Assembly (NCBI RefSeq): GCF_026391055.1
Contig: NZ_JAPLET010000030.1
Coordinates: 434,001 to 498,000 of the forward strand
Length of the DNA stretch: 64,000 nucleotides
Direction: 5' to 3'
From: Spirosoma sp.
GTDB lineage: Bacteria; Bacteroidota; Bacteroidia; Cytophagales; Spirosomataceae
In this document: positions 53,501-61,526 of the stretch, piece by piece
Layout of the letters: every line of letters starts with the position of its first letter
Numbering within the stretch: the first letter of the stretch is position 1
The notes under the pieces: model-generated
What the model was told of the DNA's origin: nothing
Database searches by the model: none
The model's input: only the letters and a program-made list of their open reading frames with translations
Made by a program: the position numbers and the translations under genes

Positions 53501-53759
53501 TTTTGATGCCGCATCGGACCGCTGGCTCACGAATGCCAGTTACCTGAACCTCCGTACCGTAACGCTTTCGTATGCGTTGCCCGCTACCTTGTCGCGTAGA
53601 GCCTTCCTGGAGAATGCGCAGGTGTACATCACTGGCGAGAACTTCCTTATCCTGTCTCACCGGAAAGGGATGAACGTTCAGCAAACCTTCACGGGGGTAA
53701 CCAGCAACGTATTCAGCCCCGCCAAGAGTATTATTCTGGGTGTTTCATTTACGCTTTAA
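50571..53759 (+). CDS. SusC/RagA family TonB-linked outer-membrane transporter
   Basis: A 1062-residue TonB-dependent transporter for oligosaccharides or other nutrients. Signal peptide (to ALAQ), an N-terminal carboxypeptidase-like domain (FTVSGRVTSSEDGGGLPGVSVQLKG), a plug with GSISSGNDPLYVVDGIPYSG and ALYGARAANGVVVVTTKKG, and a 22-strand barrel. SusD is encoded 14 bases downstream. No anti-sigma or two-component regulator gene is adjacent. The substrate is unknown, but the downstream GH116 enzyme suggests a beta-glucoside, xyloside or glucosylceramide-like glycan. Confidence 0.95.
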   Translation: MGKFILGSWLLALLSCLPALAQDFTVSGRVTSSEDGGGLPGVSVQLKGTTRGTTTDAEGNYRLNAPATGRLVFSFIGYASQEIAIGNKSTITVNMVPDAANLDEVIVTTFGTAKRASFTGSAGTLSPTQIQNRGVSNVAQALSGAVSGVQTTAGSGQPGSAPEIRIRGFGSISSGNDPLYVVDGIPYSGNIANINPSDIESVSVLKDAASTALYGARAANGVVVVTTKKGQKDRSTINVRYTQGFSSRGLPEYDRVGVGEYYPLMWETYRNSIAYRATNPVALATANADATNRLVSLVGYNVYNVLGNQLVNTDGQFNQNAQLLFSPDDLNWEKPITRQGNRRELNVSFAGGQKNSDYFVSLGYLNDKGYLIRSDFERFTGRININSQMKPWFRVGANLSTTISKSNQADADGSTNFVNPFFFSRNIGPIYPVYAYDPNNVGQFLTLPNGQRRWDYGNLTSLGLPARPQFGGRHSVAETLLNQNFLRRNVLGARGFAEVSFLKDFKFSVNVGTDITNTNVFTYGNPEVGDGAPAGRANHQFQNITSFNLNQLLNYNKSFGKNTFDVLLGHENFSINDNNLEGSRSQQIVDGNYELGNFTTTTFLSSVYNTRRVEGYFSRINYDYDQKYFLSTSVRRDGSSKFYRDSRWGTFYSVSGAWRIDQEDFLRAIPTINSMKLRASYGQTGNDGGGNTAAFAQDNTISYYAWQPLFGLGSWNNASEAGILQTSLGNQNLAWESSNSFDAALEFSLFKGRVSGTVEYFDRRSSNLIFAVPLPLSDGISTVTRNIGTMYNRGMEVELGIEPIRTKDFTWRIDLNATRVKNRITKMPDENPEIIDGTKKLAVGRSIYDYWLREYMGVNSTTGEAQYRAANYVASNSRITEGGDTLTTSVNNARYHYSGSSIPAVSGGFTNTFRYKGITLSALTVYQLGGKTYDGAYAALMSSGGYGSAKSVDILNRWRNPGDITNVPRMDAGRTSDFDAASDRWLTNASYLNLRTVTLSYALPATLSRRAFLENAQVYITGENFLILSHRKGMNVQQTFTGVTSNVFSPAKSIILGVSFTL

Positions 53760-53773
53760 GTTTCAGACAATTC

Positions 53774-55255
53774 ATGAAAGCAAGATATCTAACTATAGTA
53801 CTAGCGCTAGGCCTGCTGACAACAGCCTGCGAAAAAGAATATCTGGAAACGGCACCCACCGCCAGTATCGATGCCGGGGCGGCCTATTCCACCACAAAAA
53901 ATGCCGCCAGTGCCATCAATGGTATTTACAGGGCTATGGTTGTCCGGTACCTGAGCTCGCAGGGGCACTTTGGTCATCCGGCCATGATGATCATCATCGA
54001 CGCCCTAGGTGAAGATCTGCTTCTGAGCAATACGTCAAATACCTGGCACTTGCCCGAACAGCGCTGGCAGGCTCACCGCTCGGAAACATCAGTGGGCGAT
54101 CAGCTACCTTACGAGCTGTATTACCGGGTAATCGGCAATGCCAACATTGGTATTGCTAGTATCGACAATGCCGCAGGCGCTCAGTCGGAGCGCAATCAGG
54201 TTAAAGGAGAAGCGCTGGCGTTACGGGCGTTCTCGTATTTTAATCTGGTACAACTTTATGGAAAGCGGTACGATGCTGCGGCCAAACCCAATAGCCAGTT
54301 GGGCGTACCGCTGGTGTTGACGCCCACCACCGAAGGGCTGCCCCGGGCCACCGTTGAGGAAGTGTATACGCAGATCAATAAAGATCTGACCGATGCCGCC
54401 ACCCTGCTCACATCGGCTCGTTCTTTCAAGTCGCATATCAACCTGGAGGTGATCAAAGGCTTGCAGGCGCGGGTAGCCCTGACCCAGCAGAACTGGGCCG
54501 ATGCCGCAAAATTTGCCGCCGAAGCCCGCAAAGGTTTTTCGCTGATGAGTATTGCCCAGTATCAGGAAGGTTTCTCGGACATAGGTAATCCCGAGTGGAT
54601 GTGGGGATTCGATCACGTCGAAGATCAGTCGGAGTTTTTCGGCGCGTTTCATTCCTACATGTCCAGCAACTACAATTCCACCAATATCCGGGTAACGCCA
54701 AAGGCCATCAACAGCCTGTTATACGACCAAATTCCGGCTACGGACGTGCGGTCGAAAATGTGGGTAAAAACGCCAACGGCGGCTAACTCAATTGTGCCAA
54801 CGGGTGGTGTACGGGTTCCTTACATGAACCAGAAATTCCGACTACCGGGTACACCCTCTACCAGCGCCATGGGCGATATTCCGTACATGCGGGTGGCCGA
54901 AATGCACTTGATCGAAGCCGAAGCGCAGGCGCAGTTGGGAAATGCTACGGCAGCCGCCAGCGTGCTGTTCGATCTGGTTAGCAAACGTGATCCTTCGTAC
55001 AAGTTATCGACCAGTACGGGTAGCACGTTGCTCAACGAAATCCTGTTCCAGCGTCGTATCGAACTGTGGGGCGAAGGCTTCCGGTTCACGGATCTGAAGC
55101 GCATGAACATGGCTCTCAACCGGAACGGTACAACCAACACCAGTTCGGCAGTGGTTGTCCTCTTCGACGTACCTGCCGGCGATGTTCAATGGGAGTTTCT
55201 GATTCCCCGTCGGGAAATCAACGCAAACAAAGCCATCGTTCAAAATCCGCTGTAA
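53774..55255 (+). CDS. SusD/RagB family nutrient-binding lipoprotein
   Basis: A 493-residue surface lipoprotein that caps the SusC channel. Lipobox LLTTAC; N-terminal TPR-like region with AINGIYRAMVVRYL and GEALALRAFSYFNLVQLYG; C-terminal RIELWGEGFRFTDLKRMN and a terminal IPRREINANKAIVQNPL, all typical of SusD. Immediately follows SusC and probably shares its transcript. Confidence 0.95.
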   Translation: MKARYLTIVLALGLLTTACEKEYLETAPTASIDAGAAYSTTKNAASAINGIYRAMVVRYLSSQGHFGHPAMMIIIDALGEDLLLSNTSNTWHLPEQRWQAHRSETSVGDQLPYELYYRVIGNANIGIASIDNAAGAQSERNQVKGEALALRAFSYFNLVQLYGKRYDAAAKPNSQLGVPLVLTPTTEGLPRATVEEVYTQINKDLTDAATLLTSARSFKSHINLEVIKGLQARVALTQQNWADAAKFAAEARKGFSLMSIAQYQEGFSDIGNPEWMWGFDHVEDQSEFFGAFHSYMSSNYNSTNIRVTPKAINSLLYDQIPATDVRSKMWVKTPTAANSIVPTGGVRVPYMNQKFRLPGTPSTSAMGDIPYMRVAEMHLIEAEAQAQLGNATAAASVLFDLVSKRDPSYKLSTSTGSTLLNEILFQRRIELWGEGFRFTDLKRMNMALNRNGTTNTSSAVVVLFDVPAGDVQWEFLIPRREINANKAIVQNPL

Positions 55256-55288
55256 GTGCTCGTTTGGCATCAGCCGGACCACGCTATC

Positions 55289-55324
55289 AAATCGGCACCG
55301 AAGCAGTTCGGTGCCGATTTTCTG
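55289..55324 (+). terminator. Terminator after the SusD gene
   Basis: A 14-bp stem (55289-55302 with 55307-55320) with loop GCAG, then TTCTGTTT. The T-run is short, so readthrough into the GH116 gene is possible. Confidence 0.75.
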
Positions 55325-55463
55325 TTTCAGGACTATCCTAGTCCAGACGGACGTGCCAACTCATCGATGGTAAGAAACTGACTCGCAGACGCTTTTAGGA
55401 ATAACTTCCCGACAACCGCCCCCTGCTCTTTAGTTTTCACTCCTGCCTACTGTTTTAGAGATC

Positions 55464-58031
55464 ATGAAAAAAGTAATAGTTCTGCTCCTGATCCTTGCAG
55501 CCTGTACAGCACAGGCTCAGTCATCGCTGTGGCATCCTCAGCCCTGGCCGGTATTAAAACGCTACGATCAGCAACACCTTACCCGCATTGCCCTGCCGCT
55601 GGGTGGCATTGGTACGGGAACCGTCTCCCTCGGCGGACGTGGGCAGTTGCAGGATTGGGAGATCATGAACCGCCCGGCCAAAGGATATAGTACCGTACTG
55701 ACGGGTAATACGGCCCCCTTCTTCGCCATTCATGTACTGGAAGTCAAAAAGACAAAAGCCCTGCTCGGCCCGCTTGAATCGCACGAATACCAGCACATGG
55801 AAGGTCGGCCTGTCGATCATCATGGCCTTCCCCGCTTTGCCAACGCCAGTTTCGAAACGGCGTATCCCTTCGGGCAGGTTAGCCTGAGTGATGCCGCCAT
55901 GCCAGTTTCTGTACGAATAAAGGGCTTCAACCCACTCATCCCCGCCGATGCCGACGCCAGTGGATTACCCATTGCCGTCCTGACGTACGAAGTGACCAAC
56001 ACCGGCAACGAACCCCTAACGGTTTCCATTTGTGGGTCGATGCATAATTTTATCGGGCGCGACGGCAGCAAAAATCATAAATCCTGGAAAGGGGAACTGG
56101 AGCCGCAGGGAGCGAAACAGAACCGCAATCAGTTTCGGCAGGAGAACGGTCTTACCGGCATCTATATGTATTCCGATGGGGTCGATAAAGCCGATCCGGC
56201 CTGGGGTACCGTTGCCCTCACCACCGCCGAATCGGAAGGCGTAAGTTACCGTACGTCGTCCGTAACAAATGCCTGGGAAAACGCCCTACTCGATTTCTGG
56301 GATGATTTCAGCGACGATGGAAAACTAACCGAAAAGAAAACCCCGGCCGACGAAGACCCGATGGCTTCGCTGGCGGTGCAGAAGAAGATCGGGCCAAACC
56401 AGACCCAGGCGTTCACTTTTTTCCTGACCTGGCACTTCCCCAACCGCTTCGGCTGGTCGAAGGACCGTGTAGGCAACTATTATACCACGCAGTACAAAGA
56501 CGCCTGGGCCGTGGCCGACAAAACCGTCCCGCTTTTACCGAAGCTGGAACAGAAAACAATGCAATTTGTCAACGCGCTGGTTCAGAGCAGCTACCCCGAC
56601 GAGGTGAAAGAAGCGGCTTTATTCAACACCAGTACCTTGCGCTCACAAACGGTTTTCCGAACGGAAGATGGCCGCCTGTTTGGCTGGGAGGGTGTTATGG
56701 ACGATGTGGGTTCCTGCCAGGGGTCGTGTACCCACGTCTGGAATTACGAACAGGCAACCCCGTTTCTGTTCGGCAATCTGGCAAAAACCATGCGGGATGT
56801 TGAGTTCAACTACGCTATGGACAACACCGGGCTCATGAGTTTCCGGGTGGGCTTACCGCTGCAAAAAGGCTTTGGTGGTGGCGTAGCAGCCGCCGATGGG
56901 CAAATGGGTACGATCATGAAGTTTTACCGCGACTGGCAGCTTTCCGGCGATACCGATTTCCTGCGTAAGAACTGGCCGCAGGTCAAACAGGCGCTGGCGT
57001 TTGCCTGGATACCGGGTGGCTGGGATGCCGACCGCGATGGCGTGATGGAAGGCGCGCAGCACAACACCATGGACGTGGAGTATTTTGGTCCTAATCCGCA
57101 GATGCAGCTCTGGTACCTGGGCGCGCTGAAAGCCGCTTCGGCAATGGCGACGGCCATGAATGACCGTTCGTTTGCCCAAACCTGCGACCAGATTTTCCAG
57201 AAAGGCAGCACCTGGACAGACGCCAACCTGTTCAATGGAGACTATTACGAGCAGCAGGTCATCTCCCCGGCGGGCCACCTGATTGCCAAAGGCACCTTTT
57301 CGGGTTTTAACAAGGTAGAACAGAACGACCCGGCCTACCAGCTGGCCAAAGGTTGCCTAGTCGATCAATTGGTGGGGCAGTTCATGGCGCACGTTTGCGG
57401 ACTGGGTTACCTGGTGAACCCGGATCACGTGAAAACGACGCTGAAATCTATTCTGAAGTACAACTACCGGGCCTCCATGACCGACCATTTCAACAATATG
57501 CGGTCGTATGCGCTGGGCGATGAAGCGTCGCTGCTGATGGCAAGCTGGCCCAAAGGACGCCCTAAAGTACCGTTTCCCTATTTCTCGGAAGTGATGACCG
57601 GCTTCGAGTACACAGCAGCCATCGGTATGTTGTACGAAAACCAGACCGAGCCGGGTCTGCTCTGCATCCGCAACATCCGCAATCGGTTCGACGGCAGCAA
57701 ACGCAACCCGTTCGACGAAGCGGAGTGTGGCCACCATTATGCCCGCGCCATGGTTAGCTGGGCCACTACTCTGGCCCTGAGTGGTTTCCATTACTCGGGC
57801 GTAAGCCAGATTATGCAGTTCAACGGTCAGGAGGGTACTTACTTTTGGTCGAACGGCTACGCATGGGGAACGTGTACCAAGACAAAACAAGCCGATAAGC
57901 TACAGGTCAAGCTAACGGTTCTGCAGGGTCAGTTACTACTTAAAAACCTGGAAATTGGCAACAAACGACTAGTTGCCAGAAGCTTGAAGGAGGGCGAAAG
58001 TTTCGCTGGTACGCTGAGTATGGAGAAGTAA
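55464..58031 (+). CDS. GH116 family glycoside hydrolase
   Basis: 855 residues. GH116 enzymes (relatives of the human non-lysosomal glucosylceramidase GBA2 and of bacterial beta-glucosidase/xylosidase) have an N-terminal beta domain and a C-terminal (alpha/alpha)6 barrel. Here the N-terminal HLTRIALPLGGIGTGTVSLGGRGQL and the catalytic-domain segments GSCQGSCTHVWNYEQATPFL, AGxMRD-like MRDVEFNYAMD and NTMDVEYFGPNPQMQLWYLGALKA are clear. The signal peptide contains LAAC, which could also be a lipobox. It follows SusC/SusD after a hairpin and is the only carbohydrate enzyme of the locus. Confidence 0.9.
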   Translation: MKKVIVLLLILAACTAQAQSSLWHPQPWPVLKRYDQQHLTRIALPLGGIGTGTVSLGGRGQLQDWEIMNRPAKGYSTVLTGNTAPFFAIHVLEVKKTKALLGPLESHEYQHMEGRPVDHHGLPRFANASFETAYPFGQVSLSDAAMPVSVRIKGFNPLIPADADASGLPIAVLTYEVTNTGNEPLTVSICGSMHNFIGRDGSKNHKSWKGELEPQGAKQNRNQFRQENGLTGIYMYSDGVDKADPAWGTVALTTAESEGVSYRTSSVTNAWENALLDFWDDFSDDGKLTEKKTPADEDPMASLAVQKKIGPNQTQAFTFFLTWHFPNRFGWSKDRVGNYYTTQYKDAWAVADKTVPLLPKLEQKTMQFVNALVQSSYPDEVKEAALFNTSTLRSQTVFRTEDGRLFGWEGVMDDVGSCQGSCTHVWNYEQATPFLFGNLAKTMRDVEFNYAMDNTGLMSFRVGLPLQKGFGGGVAAADGQMGTIMKFYRDWQLSGDTDFLRKNWPQVKQALAFAWIPGGWDADRDGVMEGAQHNTMDVEYFGPNPQMQLWYLGALKAASAMATAMNDRSFAQTCDQIFQKGSTWTDANLFNGDYYEQQVISPAGHLIAKGTFSGFNKVEQNDPAYQLAKGCLVDQLVGQFMAHVCGLGYLVNPDHVKTTLKSILKYNYRASMTDHFNNMRSYALGDEASLLMASWPKGRPKVPFPYFSEVMTGFEYTAAIGMLYENQTEPGLLCIRNIRNRFDGSKRNPFDEAECGHHYARAMVSWATTLALSGFHYSGVSQIMQFNGQEGTYFWSNGYAWGTCTKTKQADKLQVKLTVLQGQLLLKNLEIGNKRLVARSLKEGESFAGTLSMEK

Positions 58032-58043
58032 TGAGCTGACGTT

Positions 58044-58066
58044 GTAGTGCCGACGGTCGGCACTAC
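58044..58066. repeat. REP-like palindrome at a convergent junction
   Basis: A perfect 23-bp palindrome GTAGTGCCGAC-G-GTCGGCACTAC. It lies between the GH116 gene and the convergent DUF6132 gene and contains the TAG stop of the latter. Confidence 0.85.
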
Positions 58067-58266
58067 GTATTCCGTTTCAGGAAAGAAGCCGCGAAATCGG
58101 AGACCAGATAGCCCATGACCATGCCGTAGGGAAGCATAGCCTGCCAGTTTGACTTGATTGGACAAGTGCCCGTAACACAACCAATTTCCTTCCAATACAC
58201 AAGCCCGGCCAAACCGCCCAAAATCGTACCTACGATAACCCATTTATGGGCACTAAACATCTTCAT
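58063..58266 (-). CDS. DUF6132-like small membrane protein
   Basis: 67 residues with two membrane segments (WVIVGTILGGLAGLVYW and a C-terminal one around MLPYGMVMGYLVSDFAASFL), and GCVTGTCPIKSN with two Cys between them. This matches the small family DUF6132 of Bacteroidota. The Cys pair suggests redox or metal chemistry, but the function is unknown. It overlaps the preceding gene by 14 bases, so the two are co-translated. Confidence 0.78.
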   Translation of the reverse strand: MKMFSAHKWVIVGTILGGLAGLVYWKEIGCVTGTCPIKSNWQAMLPYGMVMGYLVSDFAASFLKRNT

Positions 58267-58486
58267 AAACGACTTCTTTTGCTTTATCCAATGGATTACG
58301 ACGAGTGATGGTGGGGTTACAGCCAGCTGCGTTACAACCCGTATTCATCAATACCTGGATCACAAAAAACCCACCTAACACCCCGATCCACGGCTGCTGG
58401 TTTGCGAAGGATTGGTACATGATCACAACGCCCATAACCAGACGCAGGATGCGCATAAAGCCCCAAGGAGCCAAGATTGCTTTCAT
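58253..58486 (-). CDS. YgaP-like two-helix membrane protein
   Basis: 77 residues from the ATG at 58486. Two helices (MRILRLVMGVVIMYQSF and GVLGGFFVIQVLMNTG) followed by GCNAAGCNP, like the transmembrane domain of YgaP and DUF2892 proteins, here without a rhodanese domain. It overlaps the DUF6132 gene by 14 bases. The remains of a Crp/Fnr regulator lie just upstream, a combination suggesting sulfur or redox stress roles. Confidence 0.75.
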   Translation of the reverse strand: MKAILAPWGFMRILRLVMGVVIMYQSFANQQPWIGVLGGFFVIQVLMNTGCNAAGCNPTITRRNPLDKAKEVVYEDV

Positions 58487-58557
58487 AGCGTAATTCTGTT
58501 TTGAACTGGACGACACTGTCCGGCAATTCGTAAATATAGTTCGACTTATGTTTCCGG

Positions 58558-58803
58558 TCAGTGATAAATGTCACGCATCTCACTACCAGACAACAACTCA
58601 ATCTTATTGCGCTTTAGCAATAGTTGACCTTCCCTTTCCAACTGCTTGAGCAGTCGGTAAATCACCTCGCAGGAAGTAGCCAGGTTCCGCGCTATTTCTT
58701 CGTGGGTGATCGTCAGCACCAAGAGATGATTATCCGTCGGAAAAGAACACAGTAGGGCTTTAACTGATTTACTACCCGATGGAAGCCCGTTGTTCAGGAG
58801 GAT
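58558..58803 (-). pseudogene. Truncated Crp/Fnr regulator (HTH half only)
   Basis: The minus-strand frame ends at 58558 and reads KALLCSFPTDNHLLVLTITH, EEIARNLATSCEVIYRLLKQ and LEREGQLLLKRNKIELL, the helix-turn-helix of a Crp/Fnr protein. The frame meets a stop at 58804-58806 and the cyclic-nucleotide-binding domain is absent: the space is taken by the next gene. It is therefore a 5'-truncated remnant. Confidence 0.8.
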
Positions 58804-58824
58804 TTATACAACCCTCCAAACTGA

Positions 58825-59637
58825 CTACCCGGATGTCAGGCGGTTAGGGGGTGACTGATCCGATGAGTTGACGCGGGGCAGCAGCGGTTTCCCCCGAAGA
58901 GCCTGCCAAAACACGGCTGCGGTAAGCAGGGCGTAGCACAGACTCATCACCACAAGCCACCGACTGCTCCTGATCACGTAAAAGCCCAGCAAGGGCAGCA
59001 CCTGCAAGGCGTGCATCCCCAAAAAGTGAGCAATACGCAGGTCGCCGTAGCGTCGGCTCCAGTTCACGATGGGCAGACCGGGGCTACCATCAGGCCCGCC
59101 AATGGTGTGCGTCAGCCGACCGCCCATCGCGAAGCCTTGCATTGAAAACAGTACGAAGAGACCAATTCCCCAGTAGATGCCCCAGACGTACGCACGGGGT
59201 AGGGCCGAGAGGTCGGCCCGGAATAGGAGGAGGCCGATGTAGCCCGTCCAGAGCGACGCGCCCGTGGCGGCTATAGCCATCAGGCTATACAGCCCGGCGT
59301 ATAGCGGGGTGCTCACATTGAAGTGCGACAACTGCCCCCGGCCGGCCTGTAACACAATGTAAATAATTTCGAAACCCAGCAGCCCGATCATCCCCCATGA
59401 ATAGGCCACCATGGCCTCCGACCGACCCAGGTATTGCCCGTACCAACCCATAGTCCATACCAGCAACGTTGTCGACAGGCAAAATTTCATCGGCTTGTAC
59501 CACGCATTCACGCCCATTACCTGCGTATGGGTCAGTTGGGTTAGCACCAGGCACAGCCCTGCCCCCAGCAGGCAAACCCACCCAAACGCATACAGGGGCG
59601 GATTTACCTGATTCAGTTGTTGTAAGAATGGTTTCAT
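58825..59637 (-). CDS. Conserved seven-helix membrane protein, unknown function
   Basis: 270 residues with about seven hydrophobic segments. Conserved-looking polar motifs are AWYKPMKFCLSTTLLVWTMG, GRGQLSHFNVSTPLY, GRLTHTIGGPDGSPGLPIVN and DLRIAHFLGMHALQVLPL; the His and Asp residues would lie near the membrane and could bind heme or metal. I do not recognise the family. A decayed paralogue lies at 45204-45750. It is downstream of a DUF2147 remnant and a TetR operator. Confidence 0.8.
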   Translation of the reverse strand: MKPFLQQLNQVNPPLYAFGWVCLLGAGLCLVLTQLTHTQVMGVNAWYKPMKFCLSTTLLVWTMGWYGQYLGRSEAMVAYSWGMIGLLGFEIIYIVLQAGRGQLSHFNVSTPLYAGLYSLMAIAATGASLWTGYIGLLLFRADLSALPRAYVWGIYWGIGLFVLFSMQGFAMGGRLTHTIGGPDGSPGLPIVNWSRRYGDLRIAHFLGMHALQVLPLLGFYVIRSSRWLVVMSLCYALLTAAVFWQALRGKPLLPRVNSSDQSPPNRLTSG

Positions 59638-59692
59638 AGGCGTTAGAGGGAGGTACGCTGGTATTGAGTCATGAAAATACGGCTGTTAAAGG

Positions 59693-59963
59693 TTAATTTT
59701 CTTTCGTCCAGACCTCGGTTTGGCCAAAGAGCGATACACCGACGTACCCACGAATGTTCAGGTGGGCCGAGTCTTTCAGGGTCATTTTGCAGGAATACAT
59801 TTTGCCTTCGCGGGGGGCGTAGATGGTGCCGTTCTGCCAGGTGTCGCTGCCACCACCCACCCGTGCGACACACGGCTCGATTCAGTAGTGGTAAGATAAA
59901 TTCATACATTACCGGCATGACGATGCGGAAAAAGATATGCGTTTCTACCTCCTGGCTGATCAT
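59693..59963 (-). pseudogene. Chimeric gene remnant ending in a DUF2147 domain
   Basis: In the frame ending at 59693 the minus strand encodes TWQNGTIYAPREGKMYSCKM then TLKDSAHLNIRGYVGVSLFG and QTEVWTKEN, the C-terminal part of a DUF2147 protein. The 5' part, from an ATG at 59963, reads MISQEVETHIFFRIVMPVMY in a different frame and is not DUF2147. The junction near 59870-59885 looks like a deletion that joined two genes. A TetR operator sits just upstream of the ATG. Confidence 0.65.
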
Positions 59964-59974
59964 GGATTTAAAAT

Positions 59975-59987
59975 TGAACAATGTTCA
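59975..59987. promoter_or_regulatory. Second TetR operator TGAACAATGTTCA
   Basis: Identical to the palindrome in the tetR promoter (60648-60660). It lies 12 bases upstream of the ATG of the remnant gene, where it would control the genes downstream. Confidence 0.75.
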
Positions 59988-60004
59988 TTGACGAGGAAAT
60001 TTTT

Positions 60005-60613
60005 TTAAAATTTATCAAGCATCCGTAAAAACTCGGCGTAACCCTGCGTGGTGGGCTGAGCGAGATTAACCACGTCGGTACGGCACGAGATTCTCAGGCT
60101 ACACATTCCATGCACGATACTCCAGATCAGAAAAGACAGGGCTTCCGGATCATGCCCTTCAAAATGCCCTACCGCCTGACAGTCCTGAATCATGGTGCGC
60201 AGGAAGCCAAAGGTTGCTTTCCCTTCGTTCCACACATCGCCATCGCCTTCTTTTACGAAATCCATCGGGGCCTGTGTATTGAACATCAGATCGTACATAT
60301 CTGGCTGCTCCTGAGCAAATTGAATATACACTTTGCCCGCAGCCTTTAGCCGTTCCATCGGGTTTTCCACGTTCAGCAAGACCAGAAACCGGTCGCGCAG
60401 TTCCAGAAATCCCTTGGTGTGGAGGGCGTGCAGAATAGCGTTTTTGTCTTTGAAATAGACATACACCGTCCCGACGCTATACTCCACGGCATCGGCAATG
60501 TTCCGGATCGTCACGTTAGCTACGCCCTTTTCGGCAAAGAGCTTCATGGCCCCTTCCAGAATTAGGTTCCATAATTCTTCTTTCTCCCTTGCTTTCCGTT
60601 CACTGACACCCAT
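60005..60613 (-). CDS. TetR family transcriptional regulator
   Basis: 202 residues. The N-terminal HTH is GAMKLFAEKGVANVTIRNIADAVEYSVGTVYVYFKDKNAIL, and the rest is a helical ligand-binding and dimerisation domain. The gene is flanked by two copies of TGAACAATGTTCA: one in its own promoter and one in front of the remnant gene downstream. That fits autoregulation plus control of the adjacent operon, whose first gene has decayed. The inducer is unknown. Confidence 0.93.
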   Translation of the reverse strand: MGVSERKAREKEELWNLILEGAMKLFAEKGVANVTIRNIADAVEYSVGTVYVYFKDKNAILHALHTKGFLELRDRFLVLLNVENPMERLKAAGKVYIQFAQEQPDMYDLMFNTQAPMDFVKEGDGDVWNEGKATFGFLRTMIQDCQAVGHFEGHDPEALSFLIWSIVHGMCSLRISCRTDVVNLAQPTTQGYAEFLRMLDKF

Positions 60614-60630
60614 ATTGCTACTCGTTGCGC

Positions 60631-60665
60631 CAAAGATAAATTAAAAATGAACAATGTTCATTTTT
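60631..60665 (-). promoter_or_regulatory. tetR promoter with operator
   Basis: The minus strand has the -7 element TATCTTTG (60631-60638). The operator TGAACAATGTTCA (60648-60660), extended by A/T runs to 23 bp (60643-60665), occupies the spacer and -33 region. Confidence 0.75.
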
Positions 60666-60800
60666 TTTACCTTTTTTTCTTTTCCTCTATTGACCCTTTA
60701 CTGAATAGGTACGTCAGTGAGGTTATTCACACAGTTGGCTACCGCTAAGACTCAACTCGTGAACCGGTGAACAGGCTCACGTCAGCCGGACAAAGTTCCT

Positions 60801-61112
60801 CTACGGCTTGCTGTGCGCTTCGCGCAAACTGTCGACATAACCCTCCGTATGCGTTTTAGCTAACAGGTCGTATCCCTGATCGATCAATTCCTGGTAAGTG
60901 AAATCCTCACTTTTCACCTTACGGCTGGTGTTATCATCTACGGCCAGTCGGCACAGCGCATGGTTGATGGAATCATTTTTTGCATTCGACCCGACCCGTA
61001 TGTCGTACCACATGGTTTGACTACGGTACTTTTTTTCCAGCGGGCCACTACCGCAACTGAGCATAGCCGGAAGTACCAGCAACAAAACCAGGCAATTTGT
61101 GAAGTTTCTCAT
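60801..61112 (-). CDS. Small hypothetical lipoprotein (103 aa)
   Basis: 103 residues with a clear lipoprotein signal (LVLLLVLPAMLSCGSG, Cys20). The mature part is small, charged and soluble, with WYDIRVGSNAKNDSINHALC and YQELIDQGYDLLAK. No family is recognised. It stands alone between the tetR upstream region and a long intergenic stretch. Probably anchored to a membrane. Confidence 0.7.
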   Translation of the reverse strand: MRNFTNCLVLLLVLPAMLSCGSGPLEKKYRSQTMWYDIRVGSNAKNDSINHALCRLAVDDNTSRKVKSEDFTYQELIDQGYDLLAKTHTEGYVDSLREAHSKP

Positions 61113-61526
61113 GGCAGCAAATTACAATAATCCGGTCACGAACCTCCTATAAGATCTACTCAAATAACGGTAAGACGGTATAGCTGGATTGTAGTCTGGA
61201 GGAGGCCAATGACAGGCCGGACCGGCGAGCTTTACAATATCCTTAAATTAGGGGATACAAAATCACGAGAATCAAGGATGGTTCTCCGATGCCGGAATAC
61301 GGACCTTTAGGGCACGTTTCTAGCCACACCAAATCTCTTTTAGCTCACCCGGCAAAACGGTATGGGTAACTCGTTTCGCCGGGTGGGCTGATCTTGTTTT
61401 ACCAGTATGCCAAGAGGAGATAGTGCTGTTCGACAACTTAGAACCCATGGCTGATTTACAGCCATTTGCACTTTAATTATTAATTCATCAGCTTACTATT
61501 GATTTGAGTCGATATCTCTTTAGTTT
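61113..61526. other. Intergenic region with one strong hairpin
   Basis: No gene seen. A near-perfect 18-bp inverted repeat lies at 61342-61359 with 61372-61389 (AGCTCACCCGGCAAAACG and its complement, two mismatches), with T-rich sequence nearby. It could be a terminator of an unannotated short transcript or an upstream control element of the regulator gene at 61527. Confidence 0.6.
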
